Source: Pantoea rwandensis
Lineage (GTDB): Bacteria; Pseudomonadota; Gammaproteobacteria; Enterobacterales; Enterobacteriaceae
DNA: 64,000 bases
Reading direction: 5' to 3'
Assembly (NCBI RefSeq): GCF_002095475.1
Contig: NZ_MLFR01000014.1
Span: forward strand, 61,801 to 125,800
Shown: piece after piece, positions 30,933-43,704 of the stretch
Layout: each line of letters opens with the position of its first letter
Position numbering within the stretch: position 1 is the stretch's first letter
Position numbers and translations under genes: made by a program
Notes under the pieces: model-generated
What the model was told of the DNA's origin: nothing
The model's input: only the letters and a program-made list of their open reading frames with translations
The model's database searches: none

Positions 30933-32132
30933 ATGTATCAACCAGTCGCGTTATTCATCGGTTTGCGCTACATGCGTGGACGTGCCTCAGACCGCTTTGG
31001 TCGCTTCGTCTCCTGGCTTTCAACCATTGGTATCACGCTCGGCGTGCTGGCATTGGTGACCGTGCTGTCAGTGATGAACGGCTTTGAGCGCGAGTTGGAA
31101 GGCAATATCCTCGGCCTGATGCCGCAAGCGCTGGTCACAAGTGACAAAGGCAGCATCAATCCGCAACAAATGCCCGCGCAGGACCTCAAATTGCAAGGCG
31201 TGACGCGCATGGCACCCCTGACTACCGCCGATGTGGTGCTGCAAAGTGCGCGCAACGTTTCGGTCGGCGTGATGCTGGGCATTAATCCTGACGAGCAAGA
31301 TCCGCTGACACCGTATCTGGTGAACACTCAGCAGAGCGTGCTGCAACCGGGTCAATACAATGTGATCCTCGGTGAGCAACTGGCCTCGCAGTTGGGTGTT
31401 AAACGCGGCGATCAGCTGCGCCTGATGGTGCCTACAGTGAGCCAGTTTACGCCGGTGGGCCGTTTGCCAAGCCAGCGTATCTTTACCGTGGCGGGCACTT
31501 ACGCTGCCAACAGTGAAGTCGATGGTTACCAGATTCTGGTGAATCAGCAGGACGCATCACGCGTGATGCGCTATCCGCTGGGTAACATCACTGGCTGGCG
31601 CCTCTGGCTTGAAAAGCCGCTCAATGTGGATGCCTTCAGCGAACAGAAACTGCCTGATGGCTTGACGCTAAAAGACTGGCGCGAACGCAAGGGCGATCTG
31701 TTCCAGGCGGTGCGCATGGAGAAAAACATGATGGGGCTGCTGCTCAGTCTGATCATCGCCGTGGCAGCGTTCAACATTATTACGTCTCTTGGCCTGCTGA
31801 TCATGGAAAAGCAGGGCGAAGTGGCGATTCTGCAAACCCTGGGCTTAACGCGTCGCCAGATTGTCGCGGTGTTTATGGTACAGGGCGCCAGTGCTGGCAT
31901 TATCGGCACACTACTCGGCACATTGCTCGGTGTGCTGCTGGCGAGCCAGCTTAACAATTTAATGCCGGTGATCGGCCTGTTCCTTGATGGCGCGGCCCTG
32001 CCAGTAGACATCAATGCCTGGCAGGTGATCACCATTGCGCTGGTCTCAATGATCGTTGCGCTGTTGTCTACCCTATATCCGTCATGGCGCGCTGCCGCCG
32101 TACAACCCGCTGAGGCTCTACGTTATGAGTAA
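30933..32132 (+). CDS. lolC: Lipoprotein-releasing ABC transporter permease LolC
   Basis: Part of LolCDE, which extracts outer-membrane lipoproteins from the inner membrane and hands them to LolA. 399 residues, MacB-like fold: one helix near residue 25 ([22 protein letters not shown]), a large periplasmic domain (about 50-265), then three helices near the C-terminus. Overlaps lolD by 8 bases. Confidence 0.95.
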   Translation: MYQPVALFIGLRYMRGRASDRFGRFVSWLSTIGITLGVLALVTVLSVMNGFERELEGNILGLMPQALVTSDKGSINPQQMPAQDLKLQGVTRMAPLTTADVVLQSARNVSVGVMLGINPDEQDPLTPYLVNTQQSVLQPGQYNVILGEQLASQLGVKRGDQLRLMVPTVSQFTPVGRLPSQRIFTVAGTYAANSEVDGYQILVNQQDASRVMRYPLGNITGWRLWLEKPLNVDAFSEQKLPDGLTLKDWRERKGDLFQAVRMEKNMMGLLLSLIIAVAAFNIITSLGLLIMEKQGEVAILQTLGLTRRQIVAVFMVQGASAGIIGTLLGTLLGVLLASQLNNLMPVIGLFLDGAALPVDINAWQVITIALVSMIVALLSTLYPSWRAAAVQPAEALRYE

Positions 32133-32826
32133 TACCCCCTTGTTGCAGTGTCGTGACCTGTGCAAACGCTATCAGGAAGGCAGCGTGCAGACCGATGTGC
32201 TGCGCAATGTGGCTTTCACCTTGCAGCCGGGCGAGCTAACGGCCATCGTTGGTAGCTCCGGTTCGGGTAAAAGTACTTTGCTGCATCTGCTGGGTGGCCT
32301 CGATGCACCGACCTCGGGAGACGTGGTGTTTGACGGCAAATCACTCAATGCGATGTCGTCCTCGGCAAAAGCCGAGCTGCGTAATCGTGAACTGGGCTTT
32401 ATTTATCAGTTTCATCACCTGCTGCCGGACTTTAGCGCGCTGGAAAACGTGGCGATGCCACTGCTGATCGGAAAAACCGCGAAAGCCGAAGCGGCCTCAC
32501 GCGCCCGTGAAATGCTGGCAGCTGTGGGACTGGAAAAACGTGCTGCCCATCGTCCTTCTGAGCTATCCGGTGGAGAACGTCAACGTGTCGCCATCGCCCG
32601 TGCATTGGTGAATCGTCCACGCTTAGTGATGGCCGATGAACCCACGGGTAACCTCGATGCGCGCAATGCTGATGCGATTTTTGAACTGCTCGGCGAACTC
32701 AACGTTCAGCAGGGCACTGCCTTTCTGGTGGTGACGCACGATCTCAACCTGGCCAAGCGTCTTAGCCGCCAGATGGAGATGCGAGACGGGCAACTGAACG
32801 ACCAGCTGACGTTGGGAGCGATCTAA
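32125..32826 (+). CDS. lolD: Lipoprotein-releasing ABC transporter ATPase LolD
   Basis: 233 residues, same length as I recall for E. coli. Walker [10 protein letters not shown] (43-51), Q-loop [11 protein letters not shown] (the LolD motif), signature LSGGERQR, Walker [10 protein letters not shown] and the switch His in VTHD. The ATG at 32125 is chosen over an upstream in-frame ATG that lies inside lolC. The stop shares a base with the lolE ATG (TAATG). Confidence 0.96.
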   Translation: MSNTPLLQCRDLCKRYQEGSVQTDVLRNVAFTLQPGELTAIVGSSGSGKSTLLHLLGGLDAPTSGDVVFDGKSLNAMSSSAKAELRNRELGFIYQFHHLLPDFSALENVAMPLLIGKTAKAEAASRAREMLAAVGLEKRAAHRPSELSGGERQRVAIARALVNRPRLVMADEPTGNLDARNADAIFELLGELNVQQGTAFLVVTHDLNLAKRLSRQMEMRDGQLNDQLTLGAI

Positions 32827-34070
32827 TGGGCTCATCTTTATCCCTGCTGCTGGGTCTACGGTTTAGCCGTGGTCGGCGGCGTGGTGGTATGGTCTCGCTG
32901 ATCTCCATCATTTCCACCATTGGTATTGCCCTCGGTGTGGCGGTTCTGATTATTGGCTTGAGTGCGATGAACGGTTTCGAGCGCGAACTGAACAAGCGCA
33001 TTCTGGCGGTGGTGCCGCACGGTGAAATCGAGCCGGTCAACCAGCCGTTCCGCAACTGGCAGCCGATGATTGCGCCAATCGAAAAAGTGCCGGGCATTGC
33101 TGCCGCGGCACCTTACGTCAACTTTACCGGCTTGATCGAGAGTGGCGCCAAAATGCAGGCGCTACAGGTGAAAGGCGTCGATCCGCAGCAAGAGTCACGC
33201 CTCAGTGCACTGCCGAGCTTTGTTGATGGTGATGCCTGGCAGCAGTTTGCTGCAGACAAACAGCAGATCATTCTCGGCGGGGGGATCGCGAAGTCGCTCA
33301 ACGTGAAGCAGGGCGACTGGATCACCATCATGATCCCTAATAATGACGGCGAAAATAAGCTGCTTCAGCCGAAGCGGATTCGTCTGCAGGTCTCAGGCAT
33401 TCTGCAACTGAGCGGGATGTTGGATCACAGCCTGGCGCTGGTGCCACTGGCAGATGCGCAGAAGTATTTGGATATGGGCGACAGCGTCAGCGGTATTGCG
33501 CTGAAGATGAACGATCCGTTCCAGGCGCAAAAGCTGGTGCGTGATGCCGGTGAAGTGACGCACTCTTACGTCTACATCAAAAGCTGGATTGGCACTTACG
33601 GTTACATGTACCGCGACATCCAGATGATCCGCGCCATTATGTATCTGGCGATGGTGCTGGTGATTGGTGTGGCCTGTTTCAACATCGTCTCAACCTTGGT
33701 GATGGCGGTGAAAGATAAGAGCAGCGATATCGCAGTGCTGCGAACGTTGGGCGCGAAAGACGGTTTGATCCGTGCCATTTTCATCTGGTATGGCTTATTG
33801 GCTGGATTGCTCGGCAGCCTCAGTGGTGTCGTCGTCGGGGTGTTGGTGGCATTGAACCTTACCCCGATGATTCGCGGGCTGGAGCACCTGACGGGTCATC
33901 AGCTCCTCGCGGGCGATATTTACTTTATCGACTTCCTGCCGTCAGAATTGCACTGGATTGATGTGATTTCGGTACTGGTGACGGCGATTGTACTCAGTCT
34001 GATTGCCAGCTGGTATCCGGCACGCCGAGCCAGCCGTATCGATCCCGCTCGCGTACTGAGTGGTCAGTGA
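32826..34070 (+). CDS. lolE: Lipoprotein-releasing ABC transporter permease LolE
   Basis: 414 residues, paralogue of LolC with the same layout: N-terminal helix with [23 protein letters not shown], periplasmic domain, three C-terminal helices and the basic end [15 protein letters not shown]. Translationally coupled to lolD. In E. coli nagK follows; here cobB follows directly after a terminator. Confidence 0.95.
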   Translation: MGSSLSLLLGLRFSRGRRRGGMVSLISIISTIGIALGVAVLIIGLSAMNGFERELNKRILAVVPHGEIEPVNQPFRNWQPMIAPIEKVPGIAAAAPYVNFTGLIESGAKMQALQVKGVDPQQESRLSALPSFVDGDAWQQFAADKQQIILGGGIAKSLNVKQGDWITIMIPNNDGENKLLQPKRIRLQVSGILQLSGMLDHSLALVPLADAQKYLDMGDSVSGIALKMNDPFQAQKLVRDAGEVTHSYVYIKSWIGTYGYMYRDIQMIRAIMYLAMVLVIGVACFNIVSTLVMAVKDKSSDIAVLRTLGAKDGLIRAIFIWYGLLAGLLGSLSGVVVGVLVALNLTPMIRGLEHLTGHQLLAGDIYFIDFLPSELHWIDVISVLVTAIVLSLIASWYPARRASRIDPARVLSGQ

Positions 34071-34079
34071 TGATAAAAA

Positions 34080-34108
34080 CGCAGCTGCCTTCGCGGCTGC
34101 GCACATTT
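34080..34108 (+). terminator. Terminator after lolE
   Basis: CGCAGCTG and CGGCTGCG form an 8-bp stem (one G-T pair) with loop CCTTCG, then CACATTTTG. Confidence 0.6.
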
Positions 34109-34218
34109 TGAGCGACTGTAGCATGCAGCCGTCATGCGTAGCCGCTATTATCGGGAACCATTAACCCGTACAAAACACCCGACGTGCGGCCATAACCGCC
34201 GCAGATTAAGGAGCCTTT

Positions 34219-35052
34219 ATGCGCATACCGCGCCGCCGCCTACGACTCGCCCGCGACAAGAAAAACCGCCGCAAAGTGCATCAGCGCTTTCGCCAGCGCA
34301 TCTTTGAACGCGATCGCAAAGCTGAACTGGCTGCGCATCCGCAACCGCGCGTAGTGGTGCTGACCGGCGCTGGAATCTCCGCCGAGTCAGGTATTCGTAC
34401 CTTCCGCGCAGCCGATGGATTATGGGAAGAACATCGGGTTGAAGATGTGGCCACGCCCGAAGGTTTCCAGCGGGATCCTGCATTGGTGCAAGCGTTTTAC
34501 AATGCGCGTCGTCGCCAGCTGCAACAGGCGGACATCCAACCTAACGCGGCGCACAAAGCGCTGGCGGAGATGGAGCAGGTATTAGGCGATAACTTCCTGT
34601 TGGTAACACAAAATATCGACAACCTGCACGAGCGTGCAGGCAGTCAACGTGTGCTGCATATGCACGGTGAACTGCTGAAAGTGCGTTGTGAAAGCAGTGG
34701 CCAAGTACTGGATTGGACAGAAGATGTCACGGAGAACGATCGCTGCACCTGCTGTCAATTCCCAGCCAGGCTGCGCCCGCATGTGGTGTGGTTCGGTGAA
34801 ATGCCGCTAGGCATGGAAGAGATTTATCAGGCAATTGAACAGGCTAATCTGTTTATTGCGATTGGCACCTCAGGCCACGTTTATCCGGCTGCTGGCTTTG
34901 TTCATGAAGCCAAACTGCATGGTGCACACACCGTTGAGCTGAATCTGGAGCCGAGCCAGGTGGGTAACGAGTTCGCGGAAAGTCAGTACGGCTTAGCCAG
35001 CGAAGTGGTGCCGGAGTTTGTCCATACGTTTTTGCAGGGGCTGTATAAGTAA
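34219..35052 (+). CDS. cobB: NAD-dependent protein deacylase CobB
   Basis: Sirtuin removing acetyl and succinyl groups from lysines. 277 residues, matching the long E. coli form with an extra basic N-terminus ([18 protein letters not shown]). [14 protein letters not shown] binds [14 protein letters not shown] is conserved; the catalytic His is in HMHGE (149). Tyr94 and Arg97 in FYNARRRQ are the residues that read succinyl-lysine in class III sirtuins. Confidence 0.95.
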   Translation: MRIPRRRLRLARDKKNRRKVHQRFRQRIFERDRKAELAAHPQPRVVVLTGAGISAESGIRTFRAADGLWEEHRVEDVATPEGFQRDPALVQAFYNARRRQLQQADIQPNAAHKALAEMEQVLGDNFLLVTQNIDNLHERAGSQRVLHMHGELLKVRCESSGQVLDWTEDVTENDRCTCCQFPARLRPHVVWFGEMPLGMEEIYQAIEQANLFIAIGTSGHVYPAAGFVHEAKLHGAHTVELNLEPSQVGNEFAESQYGLASEVVPEFVHTFLQGLYK

Positions 35053-35171
35053 GCTTGTCTCTGGTTAAGCAATTCGCGCTGAGAACGCTAACCTGAAGGA
35101 TAATGATTTGACGCAACATGGCGCTCGCCAAGCGCCATGATAATAACGCAGGTTCTTAAGAGGGATGACAA

Positions 35172-36398
35172 ATGGATCAATTACTTGAGCGTTTTCTCAG
35201 TTATGTGGCAGTAGAAACTCAGTCAAAACCGCAGGCGCGACAGGTGCCAAGCAGTGAAGGGCAGTGGGCGCTGGCGCGTCAGTTACAGGAAGAGCTGATC
35301 GCACTGGGGTTTGTGGATGTCTCCCTCAGCGATCATTGCTGCGTGATGGGTACCTTACCTGCCAACGTTGATTGGCCGACCCCGGTGGTTGGCTTTATTT
35401 CGCACATGGATACCTCCCCAGACTTCACTGCCAAGAACGTTAACCCGCAAATTATTGAAAATTATCGTGGTGGCGACATTGCGCTGGGCAACGGTGATGA
35501 AATCCTCTCGCCGGTGATGTTCCCGATCCTGCACAAGTTGATTGGCCATACGCTGATCACCACCGATGGCAAAACCTTGCTCGGTGCAGATGATAAAGCC
35601 GGTATTGCTGAAATCATGACAGCGATGGCGCGACTGGCAAAAGACGATATTCCACACGGTGCGATTCGTGTGGCTTTCACGCCAGATGAAGAGATTGGTC
35701 GCGGAGCCTCACATTTCGATGTTGAAGGGTTTGCGGCAGATTGGGCCTATACCGTAGACGGCAGCGATCTTGGCGAATTTGAGTTCGAAAACTTCAATGC
35801 AGCGACGGCGATGGTCAAAATCACCGGCAACAATGTCCATCCAGGTAGTGCGAAAAACGTCATGGTCAATGCACTGGATCTGGCGATGCGCTTCCATGCT
35901 GAATTGCCGGCGAAAGAAAAACCGCAGTTTACCGACGGCTATGAAGGCTTTTTCCATCTGCACACCATTAAAGGTACGGTCGAACACGCTGAGTTGATGT
36001 ATCTGATTCGGGATTTTGACGCCGACAGTTACGAGCAGCGTAAAAAAATGCTCGAAGAGATTGGCCAGCGCATCAGCAAAGGGTTGCACAACGACTGTTC
36101 AGTGAAAGTGGAAATCAGCGACAGCTACCGCAACATGCGTGAAAAAGTTGAACCGCACCCACAAATTATTGAGCTAGCACTGCAAGCGATTCGCGATTGC
36201 GGCATTGAGCCAGTAGTGAAACCGATTCGTGGTGGCACCGATGGTTCTGCACTGTCCTGGAAAGGATTGCCGTGCCCGAACCTGTTTACCGGAGGTTACA
36301 ACTATCACGGTAAACACGAGTTCGCGTCACTGAATGTGATGTCGCAGGCGGTGGACGTGATTGTGCGCTTATCGGCGCTGGTGGCCGAGAAGAAATAG
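35172..36398 (+). CDS. pepT: Peptidase T (tripeptidase)
   Basis: Zinc aminotripeptidase of family M20B. 408 residues. Metal ligands in [11 protein letters not shown] (His/Asp), [10 protein letters not shown] (bridging Asp) and [14 protein letters not shown] (Glu pair), plus NYHGKHEF near the C-terminus. E. coli pepT is FNR-induced; no clear FNR box was seen here. In E. coli potABCD lies next to it; no pot genes are present between cobB and pepT here. Confidence 0.95.
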   Translation: MDQLLERFLSYVAVETQSKPQARQVPSSEGQWALARQLQEELIALGFVDVSLSDHCCVMGTLPANVDWPTPVVGFISHMDTSPDFTAKNVNPQIIENYRGGDIALGNGDEILSPVMFPILHKLIGHTLITTDGKTLLGADDKAGIAEIMTAMARLAKDDIPHGAIRVAFTPDEEIGRGASHFDVEGFAADWAYTVDGSDLGEFEFENFNAATAMVKITGNNVHPGSAKNVMVNALDLAMRFHAELPAKEKPQFTDGYEGFFHLHTIKGTVEHAELMYLIRDFDADSYEQRKKMLEEIGQRISKGLHNDCSVKVEISDSYRNMREKVEPHPQIIELALQAIRDCGIEPVVKPIRGGTDGSALSWKGLPCPNLFTGGYNYHGKHEFASLNVMSQAVDVIVRLSALVAEKK

Positions 36399-36404
36399 CA
36401 TTAA

Positions 36405-36429
36405 AAAAGGCCTGCTCAGCAGGCCTTTT
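36405..36429. terminator. Bidirectional terminator between pepT and roxA
   Basis: AAAAGGCCTGC and GCAGGCCTTTT form an 11-bp stem with a TCA loop; A and T runs on both sides allow use on either strand for the convergent genes. Confidence 0.85.
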
Positions 36430-36448
36430 GATTAGGCTATCTCGTAGA

Positions 36449-36510
36449 TGCGCAATGTATTGCGCAAAGGTCAGCATTTGTTTGCTGCAGACTCGCGCGA
36501 TAAATCGCGC
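36449..36510. repeat. Pair of short palindromes between pepT and roxA
   Basis: TGCGCAAT-GT-ATTGCGCA (36449-36466) and GCGCGAT-AA-ATCGCGC (36495-36510), the second followed by CGCTACG. Similar palindromes with a 2-3 base A/T centre recur near 54.9-55.1 kb and 63.9 kb, so this is a dispersed REP-like family. Confidence 0.65.
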
Positions 36511-36528
36511 CGCTACGAGACGTGATTT

Positions 36529-37650
36529 CTACTCACCAAAGAACCAATAACCGCTGTTCACCAAGGCGGCAAGCTGCGCCAGCAGTGAAGGGTCATCCAG
36601 TGCATCGCCAAAATCTTCTAGCGTCAGAACCTGACTGCGCGCCAGTGCTGCCAGCACTTCTGGATGGCTGCATGCGACACGTTCACCATTCACAAACACT
36701 GCATCACCAAGTTTCAGCACGCGCAGCCCGCCAAGGCGTGTCAACGCATCACCCTGTTGCAATGCATCGTAAATCTCATCGGGTTGGTATGGCGGTTCCG
36801 GCGGTGCGATATCCAGCTCATGGCGAGACTGTGAAATAAACTCACCAAACCATTGATTGAACTGCTCTGGCTGATTGATGACATCCAACATCACCTGGCG
36901 AATCCCTTCCACTTCAGAAGGTAGGATCTGCGAGGGACAATCACGAGAAGGGACATCCGGATCGCTGAAGCGATAGCTGCCCAGCTCGTGTGCCAGCATA
37001 TAGTCAGCAAAGCCGCTGATCAGCTCTCGGCCATTTGGCGCGCGGAAGCCCACCGAATAGTTGATGGCATTCTCCAGCGAGTAACCTTCATGCGGGAATC
37101 CAGGCGGAATATAGAGGATATCGCCGGGCTCCATCTCTTCATCAATGATGGCGTCGAAAGGCTCAACCTGCAGCAGATCAGGGTGCGGACAGTGCTGTTT
37201 CATCGGCACTTTTTCGCCGACGCGCCAGCGACGACGGCCGGTGCCCTGAATGATAAACACATCATATTGATCGAAATGAGGACCCACGCCACCGCCCGGC
37301 ACCGCGAAGGAGATCATCAGATCATCCATACGCCAGTCTGGCAGAAAACGGAAAGGGCGCATCAGCGCGGCGGAAGGTTCGTGCCAGTGGTTAACAGCCT
37401 GAACCAGCAGCGACCAGTTGCTTTCGCCGAGATGATCGTAGCTTTCGAACGGGCCGTGGCTGACCTGCCATTTACCATTGTTATGACTGACAAGGCGACT
37501 ATCCACCTCGTTTTCCATTGCCAGACCAGCAAGCTCGTCAGGAGAAATAGGATCAATGAAGTTTTTAAAACCACGCTTGAGCACCACCGGGCGTTTTTGC
37601 CAATAGCGCTGAATAAAGTCGGGCCAGTTGATATCGAGCTGATAGTCCAT
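36529..37650 (-). CDS. roxA: Ribosomal protein L16 arginine hydroxylase RoxA
   Basis: Fe(II)/2-oxoglutarate oxygenase (JmjC type) that hydroxylates Arg81 of ribosomal protein L16. 373 residues, same as I recall for E. coli YcfD. Iron ligands His125 and Asp127 in GPHFDQYD and His187 in GFPHEGY are all present. The start at 37650 gives MDYQLDINWPDF; upstream codons are not conserved. Lies 58 bases downstream of phoQ on the same strand. Confidence 0.95.
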   Translation of the reverse strand: MDYQLDINWPDFIQRYWQKRPVVLKRGFKNFIDPISPDELAGLAMENEVDSRLVSHNNGKWQVSHGPFESYDHLGESNWSLLVQAVNHWHEPSAALMRPFRFLPDWRMDDLMISFAVPGGGVGPHFDQYDVFIIQGTGRRRWRVGEKVPMKQHCPHPDLLQVEPFDAIIDEEMEPGDILYIPPGFPHEGYSLENAINYSVGFRAPNGRELISGFADYMLAHELGSYRFSDPDVPSRDCPSQILPSEVEGIRQVMLDVINQPEQFNQWFGEFISQSRHELDIAPPEPPYQPDEIYDALQQGDALTRLGGLRVLKLGDAVFVNGERVACSHPEVLAALARSQVLTLEDFGDALDDPSLLAQLAALVNSGYWFFGE

Positions 37651-37708
37651 ACGAGGTGTTCCGGTTAGGGCCATGAATGCAGGCAAGTATAACAGCCCGC
37701 AGCCCTTT

Positions 37709-39169
37709 CTACTCGCGGTGATGTTCAACTTCCTGACGCTGGAAAATCACTTCCATGCGTGCACCGCCGAGTGGGCTGGTGGTCGCAATCACCTGGCCGG
37801 CGTATTGTTCGAGGATGTCACGTACCACGGCTAAACCCAACCCTTGACCCGGACGCAACGTATCGGCGCGCTGGCCGCGCACGAAGATCAGGTCGCGTTT
37901 GCTTTCGGGAATGCCTGGGCCATCATCGTCGATAAACAGATGTAGCGCTTTGTCGGTTTGCCGTGCGCTGACCTCAATAAATTCGAGGCAGTATTTGCAG
38001 GCGTTATCCAGTACGTTACCCAGTACTTCCATAAAGTCATTTTGATCGCCGATAAAGGTCAGTTCTGGCGAAATATCCAGCGTGATCTCCACCCCTTTAC
38101 GTTGATACACCTTGTTGAGTGCGGAGCAGAGGCTGTCGAGCAATGCCGAGACGGAATGAAGATCGCGCTGTAATGGATTGTGATCCGCCTGCATGCTGGC
38201 GCGGTGCAGGTAGTAGCCAATTTGCTGCGAAATACGGCTGATCTGCTCCAGCATGACCGGTTCAGCTTGCTCAATAGTGAACTCTTTACCGCCACGCAGT
38301 GAGCGCAAAGTACTTTGCAGCACCGCCAGTGGCGTTTTCAGACTGTGTGTTAAATCTGATAACGTGGTGCGGTAACGGGTGTAACGCTGGCGCTCATTGG
38401 TGAGCAGCAGGTTGAGGTTACGCACTAAGCTGCGTAACTCCTGAGGTGGATTGTCGTCAAGGTTCTCGCGATGACCGGTTTCAAGCTCGCGCACCTGTGA
38501 AGTTAGATGGCCGATAGGACGCAAACTCCAGTGTGTGGCTAACCACAGCAGCGGAATAACCAGCAGCAAGTTGGCAGCCAGCACGTAGCTGAACCATGAC
38601 CACACCACATCGGAGTGTTGCAACTCCTGCGGAATAGAATCGACCACCACAATCGTCAACGCCGGTAAATTGGTGGTGGCATCGTAGCGGTTAACGGCAA
38701 CGGAGTGAGTAAAAGTGTCATTGTTGTCGCTATCCAGTTTATGCAGCCGCTCTTTGACTTCGGAATTATTACCGATGGCGGCCAGACTGGTGCGGTTGGT
38801 GGTGTCGATCTCATAGAAATCAGGCTTCAGCAGCCATTCGCGCCGGATATTCTTGCGGATGTCGGGGACATCACGCTGCTGCCACAACAATTTGCCGTGT
38901 TCGTCATAGATAAACACCAGCGTGGGGAAATTCAACGTCATTCGCTCTGGCTGAGCGATGGTGAGCTTGTTGTTTTGCCACTGGGCGAGCGTAAAGAACA
39001 GGTTGCTCTCGCCGCGCATCACGCGGTAGGTGTTCTTATCGAAACTCACCACATAACCGACAACCGCCACCATGCCGTAGGAAAGGGATAAAAACAGCAC
39101 AATGGCGGAGGTCGCCAGCAGAAAGCGGGCGCGTAAAGAGAAAGGGCGTTGACGGCGTAACCAGTTCAT
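37709..39169 (-). CDS. phoQ: Sensor histidine kinase PhoQ
   Basis: Senses low Mg2+, acid and cationic peptides and phosphorylates PhoP. 486 residues: two membrane helices (about 16-43 and 190-212), periplasmic PAS-like sensor (about 44-189), HAMP, dimerisation domain with phospho-acceptor His275 in LTHSLKTP, and ATPase domain ([25 protein letters not shown]). The periplasmic acidic cluster that bridges Mg2+ in E. coli (EDDDDAE) is here DSDNND (146-151), with only three acids. Starts 3 bases after the phoP stop. Confidence 0.95.
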   Translation of the reverse strand: MNWLRRQRPFSLRARFLLATSAIVLFLSLSYGMVAVVGYVVSFDKNTYRVMRGESNLFFTLAQWQNNKLTIAQPERMTLNFPTLVFIYDEHGKLLWQQRDVPDIRKNIRREWLLKPDFYEIDTTNRTSLAAIGNNSEVKERLHKLDSDNNDTFTHSVAVNRYDATTNLPALTIVVVDSIPQELQHSDVVWSWFSYVLAANLLLVIPLLWLATHWSLRPIGHLTSQVRELETGHRENLDDNPPQELRSLVRNLNLLLTNERQRYTRYRTTLSDLTHSLKTPLAVLQSTLRSLRGGKEFTIEQAEPVMLEQISRISQQIGYYLHRASMQADHNPLQRDLHSVSALLDSLCSALNKVYQRKGVEITLDISPELTFIGDQNDFMEVLGNVLDNACKYCLEFIEVSARQTDKALHLFIDDDGPGIPESKRDLIFVRGQRADTLRPGQGLGLAVVRDILEQYAGQVIATTSPLGGARMEVIFQRQEVEHHRE

Positions 39170-39172
39170 TAA

Positions 39173-39841
39173 TTAGAGATCAAAACGATAGCCCTGGCCG
39201 CGTACAGTGTTAATCACTTCCGTCGGATGCAGCGCGAGAATTTTTTTACGCAGGCGACCCATCAAGACATCAATGGTGTGGCTTTCGCGCAGTTCAGCAT
39301 CGGGATAGAGTTGCAGCATCAACGAATCTTTGCTGACGACTTTTCCGGCGTTGCGGATCAGGGTTTCCACGATGGTGTATTCAAAAGCAGTGAGTTTAAC
39401 CGGCGCGTCATTCACCGTCACCTCACGGCGTGACAGATCAACCTGGAACGGGGGCATGGAAATAATTTGTGAAGCGTGTCCGCTGTTGCGACGCATCAGC
39501 GCCTGTAAGCGAGCCGCCACTTCTTCGATATGAAAAGGTTTAGTGACGTAGTCATCGGCACCGGCTTCCAGCGCTTCAACTTTAGCCTGCCAGCCCTCGC
39601 GAGCGGTAAGGACCAGAATCGGCTGACGAATGGCGTCACTGCGCCAGCGGCGGATCAATGACATGCCATCTTCATCGGGCAAGCCTAAATCAACCAAGGC
39701 AATGTCCGGAATGTGCTCCTGAAGGAAGTAATCGGCTTCTTTCGCATCTTCGGCGGCATCAACCTGATGGCCCATCTCACGCAACTGCACGGCGAGGTGG
39801 TGACGCAGCAGGGCATTATCTTCCACAACCAGAACACGCAT
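39173..39841 (-). CDS. phoP: Response regulator PhoP
   Basis: OmpR-type regulator of Mg2+ and envelope-stress genes. 222 residues; receiver domain with phospho-acceptor Asp51 in [10 protein letters not shown] and Lys in VTKPFH, then a winged-helix DNA-binding domain ([26 protein letters not shown]). Precedes phoQ by 3 bases. A PhoP box in its promoter indicates autoregulation. Confidence 0.97.
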   Translation of the reverse strand: MRVLVVEDNALLRHHLAVQLREMGHQVDAAEDAKEADYFLQEHIPDIALVDLGLPDEDGMSLIRRWRSDAIRQPILVLTAREGWQAKVEALEAGADDYVTKPFHIEEVAARLQALMRRNSGHASQIISMPPFQVDLSRREVTVNDAPVKLTAFEYTIVETLIRNAGKVVSKDSLMLQLYPDAELRESHTIDVLMGRLRKKILALHPTEVINTVRGQGYRFDL

Positions 39842-39879
39842 AGTATTTCCTTACCTTCAAACTCAGTGATGATGGCAAA

Positions 39880-39914
39880 AGTATATGCGAAGCGAGCTAA
39901 ACAACATAACAACA
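39880..39914 (-). promoter_or_regulatory. PhoP box and -10 of the phoPQ promoter
   Basis: On the minus strand TGTTGT-TATGT-TGTTTA (39914-39898) matches the (T/G)GTTTA-N5-(T/G)GTTTA PhoP box with the second half perfect. Twelve bases further a -10 TATACT (39885-39880) follows, the spacing expected of PhoP-activated promoters. Confidence 0.75.
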
Positions 39915-39946
39915 CAGGCGCGGGGTGCGCGCCTGTGTAAGGGAAA

Positions 39947-41344
<1,398 letters not shown>

Positions 41345-41361
41345 TTAGGGCAGGGCGGCGT

Positions 41362-42003
41362 TTAATACGCCGGGCCCAGCCGGGATAAAATGGTTTTGGC
41401 TTCACGCAGCAGACGCTGGCGTGAGAACATCAACTGCAGGCGGCCACCGCCAACCTGCTGCCATAACACAGCAGCGCGAATACCGGCCAGTAAGGTGGCG
41501 CGTACTTTGCTCTGCACTTGAGTATTCTGTAACACCTGCGGTGAACCGGTCACTTGAATACGCGGGCCAAGTGGGCTGATCACATCCACATAAATACCCG
41601 CCATGGCGCTGGTAATGGTTTCTGATTCCAGTTCATAGTGCGCCAATTGACGATCGAGCTGGCTAATGCGCTGCGCCAAAGTATTTAACGCGGCCTTGTT
41701 ACCGTTCAGCTTGCGTTCCAGCACCATCATGCTCAGGGTGTAGCGTGTCAGTTCCGCGCCCGCGCCCTGGCGGCTTCCGGTATTCAGTACTGCCATCAGC
41801 GTCTCTAACCCCAAGTGGAGATTGGCTTCATCGTTGCCAAACACCGCCAGCGTAGAGCCGGGATTCAGGTCCAGTAAGCTGCGAAGTGACACATTCAACG
41901 CAGCGCTATTGCAGTTGCCCTGATGCGCTAGCTGCTGTACCAAATGGGCGGCCTGGCAAACGCCCGCGAGCGCGAGCGTAATTTCATAATAGTTCTTAGC
42001 CAC
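41362..42003 (-). CDS. hflD: High-frequency lysogenization protein HflD
   Basis: 213 residues, mostly helical, peripheral inner-membrane protein. In E. coli it binds the lambda CII activator and affects lysogeny; its normal cell role is unclear. The conserved order mnmA-hflD-purB and the opening [29 protein letters not shown] support the call. Confidence 0.93.
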   Translation of the reverse strand: MAKNYYEITLALAGVCQAAHLVQQLAHQGNCNSAALNVSLRSLLDLNPGSTLAVFGNDEANLHLGLETLMAVLNTGSRQGAGAELTRYTLSMMVLERKLNGNKAALNTLAQRISQLDRQLAHYELESETITSAMAGIYVDVISPLGPRIQVTGSPQVLQNTQVQSKVRATLLAGIRAAVLWQQVGGGRLQLMFSRQRLLREAKTILSRLGPAY

Positions 42004-42037
42004 GCTTAACTCCTGTCATCGCGCCAGCAGTGCCGAA

Positions 42038-43150
42038 TTAAGCTTCTGCCAGCGGCAAGCGCTGTTCAATAATGCCGCCACCGAGGCAAACATCACCCAG
42101 ATAAAACACGGCCGACTGGCCTGGCGTGACGGCCGCAACCGGCTCGTCAAAACGCACTTCAATACGTTGGTCATCAAGGGGAACGATTTCACACGGAATA
42201 TCGGTCTGACGATAACGGGTTTTCACCGTGCAACGTAGTGGCGCAGTGATGGGTTGGCGATCGACCCAATCAAGTTGCTGCGCGATCAGTCCAACGGACA
42301 TCAAGCGCGGATGATCGCCGCCTTGCGCCACAATCAGACGATTACGTGCCACGTCTTTATCCACCACATACCAAGGATCGTCATTGCTCTCTTTACGACC
42401 GCCGATGCCCAATCCTTTGCGCTGGCCGAGTGTGTGATACATCAAGCCCTGATGTTCACCCACAATTTCACCGTCAACGGTTTCAATTTCGCCCGGCTGA
42501 GCAGGAAGATAACGGCCAAGAAAGTCGCGGAATTTACGCTCGCCGATAAAACAGATACCGGTGGAATCTTTTTTCTTCGCGGTGATGAGATCGAGCTCTT
42601 CGGCAATACGGCGAACTTCCGGTTTCTCCAGTTCGCCCACCGGGAACAGACTTTGTGCAATCTGCTCATGGCTCAGGGTGTAGAGGAAATAGCTCTGGTC
42701 TTTATTGCCGTCAAGGCCGCGCAGCAAATGGCTGGTGCCATCAACATCCGCACGGCGGACATAGTGTCCCGTGGCGATAAAGTCTGCACCGAGATCTTCT
42801 GCCGCGAACTCGAGGAAGGCTTTGAACTTGATCTCTTTGTTGCACAGAATATCGGGATTCGGTGTACGGCCCGCTTTGTACTCCTCCAGGAAGTGTTCAA
42901 AGACGTTATCCCAGTACTCCGCCGCGAAGTTGATTTTGTGGAGTTTGATGCCGAGTTTGTCGCATACGGCTTGTGCGTCAGCCAGATCATCTGCAGCGGT
43001 GCAATATTCCTCGCCGTCGTCTTCCTCCCAGTTCTTCATGAACAGGCCTTCAACCTGATAGCCCTGCTGTTGCAGTAACCAGGCGGATACGGAAGAATCG
43101 ACGCCGCCGGACATTCCGACGATCACTTTTTTCTGGCTGTTGTCAGACAT
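42038..43150 (-). CDS. mnmA: tRNA-specific 2-thiouridylase MnmA
   Basis: Puts sulfur on U34 of Lys, Glu and Gln tRNAs. 370 residues. PP-loop [10 protein letters not shown] (12-21), catalytic Cys103 ([11 protein letters not shown]) and Cys200 ([10 protein letters not shown]), which form the persulfide/disulfide pair. The start at 43150 gives [16 protein letters not shown]; upstream in-frame codons overlap nudJ and are not conserved. Downstream of nudJ on the same strand. Confidence 0.96.
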   Translation of the reverse strand: MSDNSQKKVIVGMSGGVDSSVSAWLLQQQGYQVEGLFMKNWEEDDGEEYCTAADDLADAQAVCDKLGIKLHKINFAAEYWDNVFEHFLEEYKAGRTPNPDILCNKEIKFKAFLEFAAEDLGADFIATGHYVRRADVDGTSHLLRGLDGNKDQSYFLYTLSHEQIAQSLFPVGELEKPEVRRIAEELDLITAKKKDSTGICFIGERKFRDFLGRYLPAQPGEIETVDGEIVGEHQGLMYHTLGQRKGLGIGGRKESNDDPWYVVDKDVARNRLIVAQGGDHPRLMSVGLIAQQLDWVDRQPITAPLRCTVKTRYRQTDIPCEIVPLDDQRIEVRFDEPVAAVTPGQSAVFYLGDVCLGGGIIEQRLPLAEA

Positions 43151-43191
43151 GACGCACTCTTGATTACGATAAAAACAGGCGGCGCATTCTA

Positions 43192-43665
43192 TCATGCCGA
43201 AGCCGGGCGCGCACCCTCGTGAAAAGGCCATTGGAACGGCGCAACCAGCTCCAGCGGATAACGCGCGCCTTGTTGCCACAAACGCACGCTTTCGGCCACC
43301 AGGGGTGAACGCAGCCGATTGGCTGTCAGAATCTGCTCTGGCGGCAACCACCAGCAGCAATCGATGTCGCGATCGTGCGGCGAAGTGTCACATTTTTCGG
43401 CCAGGTCAAGGCCAAACAGGAAACGCACAAAAGGTGTATCGTCGGGTGCGATCCACTGCTGAACGCCGAGAAAATACTCTGGTTTGGCGTCGATGCCGGT
43501 CTCTTCAAATAACTCGCGTTGAGCCGCTTCTAAAATCGTTTCATCCGCTTCTAAATGTCCCGCAGGCTGATTCCAGGTAATACGGCCATGAACACGCTCC
43601 TCTACCACCAGTAATTCACCCTGCGCCTGTACAATGCAGGCCACTGTTACATGAGGTTTAAACAT
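43192..43665 (-). CDS. nudJ: Nudix phosphatase NudJ
   Basis: 157 residues. The Nudix box GX5EX7REUXEEXGU is complete at residues 36-58. E. coli NudJ hydrolyses HMP-PP and nucleoside di/triphosphates. Lies 41 bases upstream of mnmA, with which it is probably co-transcribed. Confidence 0.93.
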   Translation of the reverse strand: MFKPHVTVACIVQAQGELLVVEERVHGRITWNQPAGHLEADETILEAAQRELFEETGIDAKPEYFLGVQQWIAPDDTPFVRFLFGLDLAEKCDTSPHDRDIDCCWWLPPEQILTANRLRSPLVAESVRLWQQGARYPLELVAPFQWPFHEGARPASA

Positions 43666-43704
43666 CCTTCCTCCGAAATTGTTAACTAAAAGTTATTAAA
43701 TATT

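Noticed and set aside
42254..43078. Long open frame of 274 codons on the plus strand
   Set aside because: Lies wholly antisense to mnmA, whose catalytic residues are all present; no family likeness in the opposite frame.
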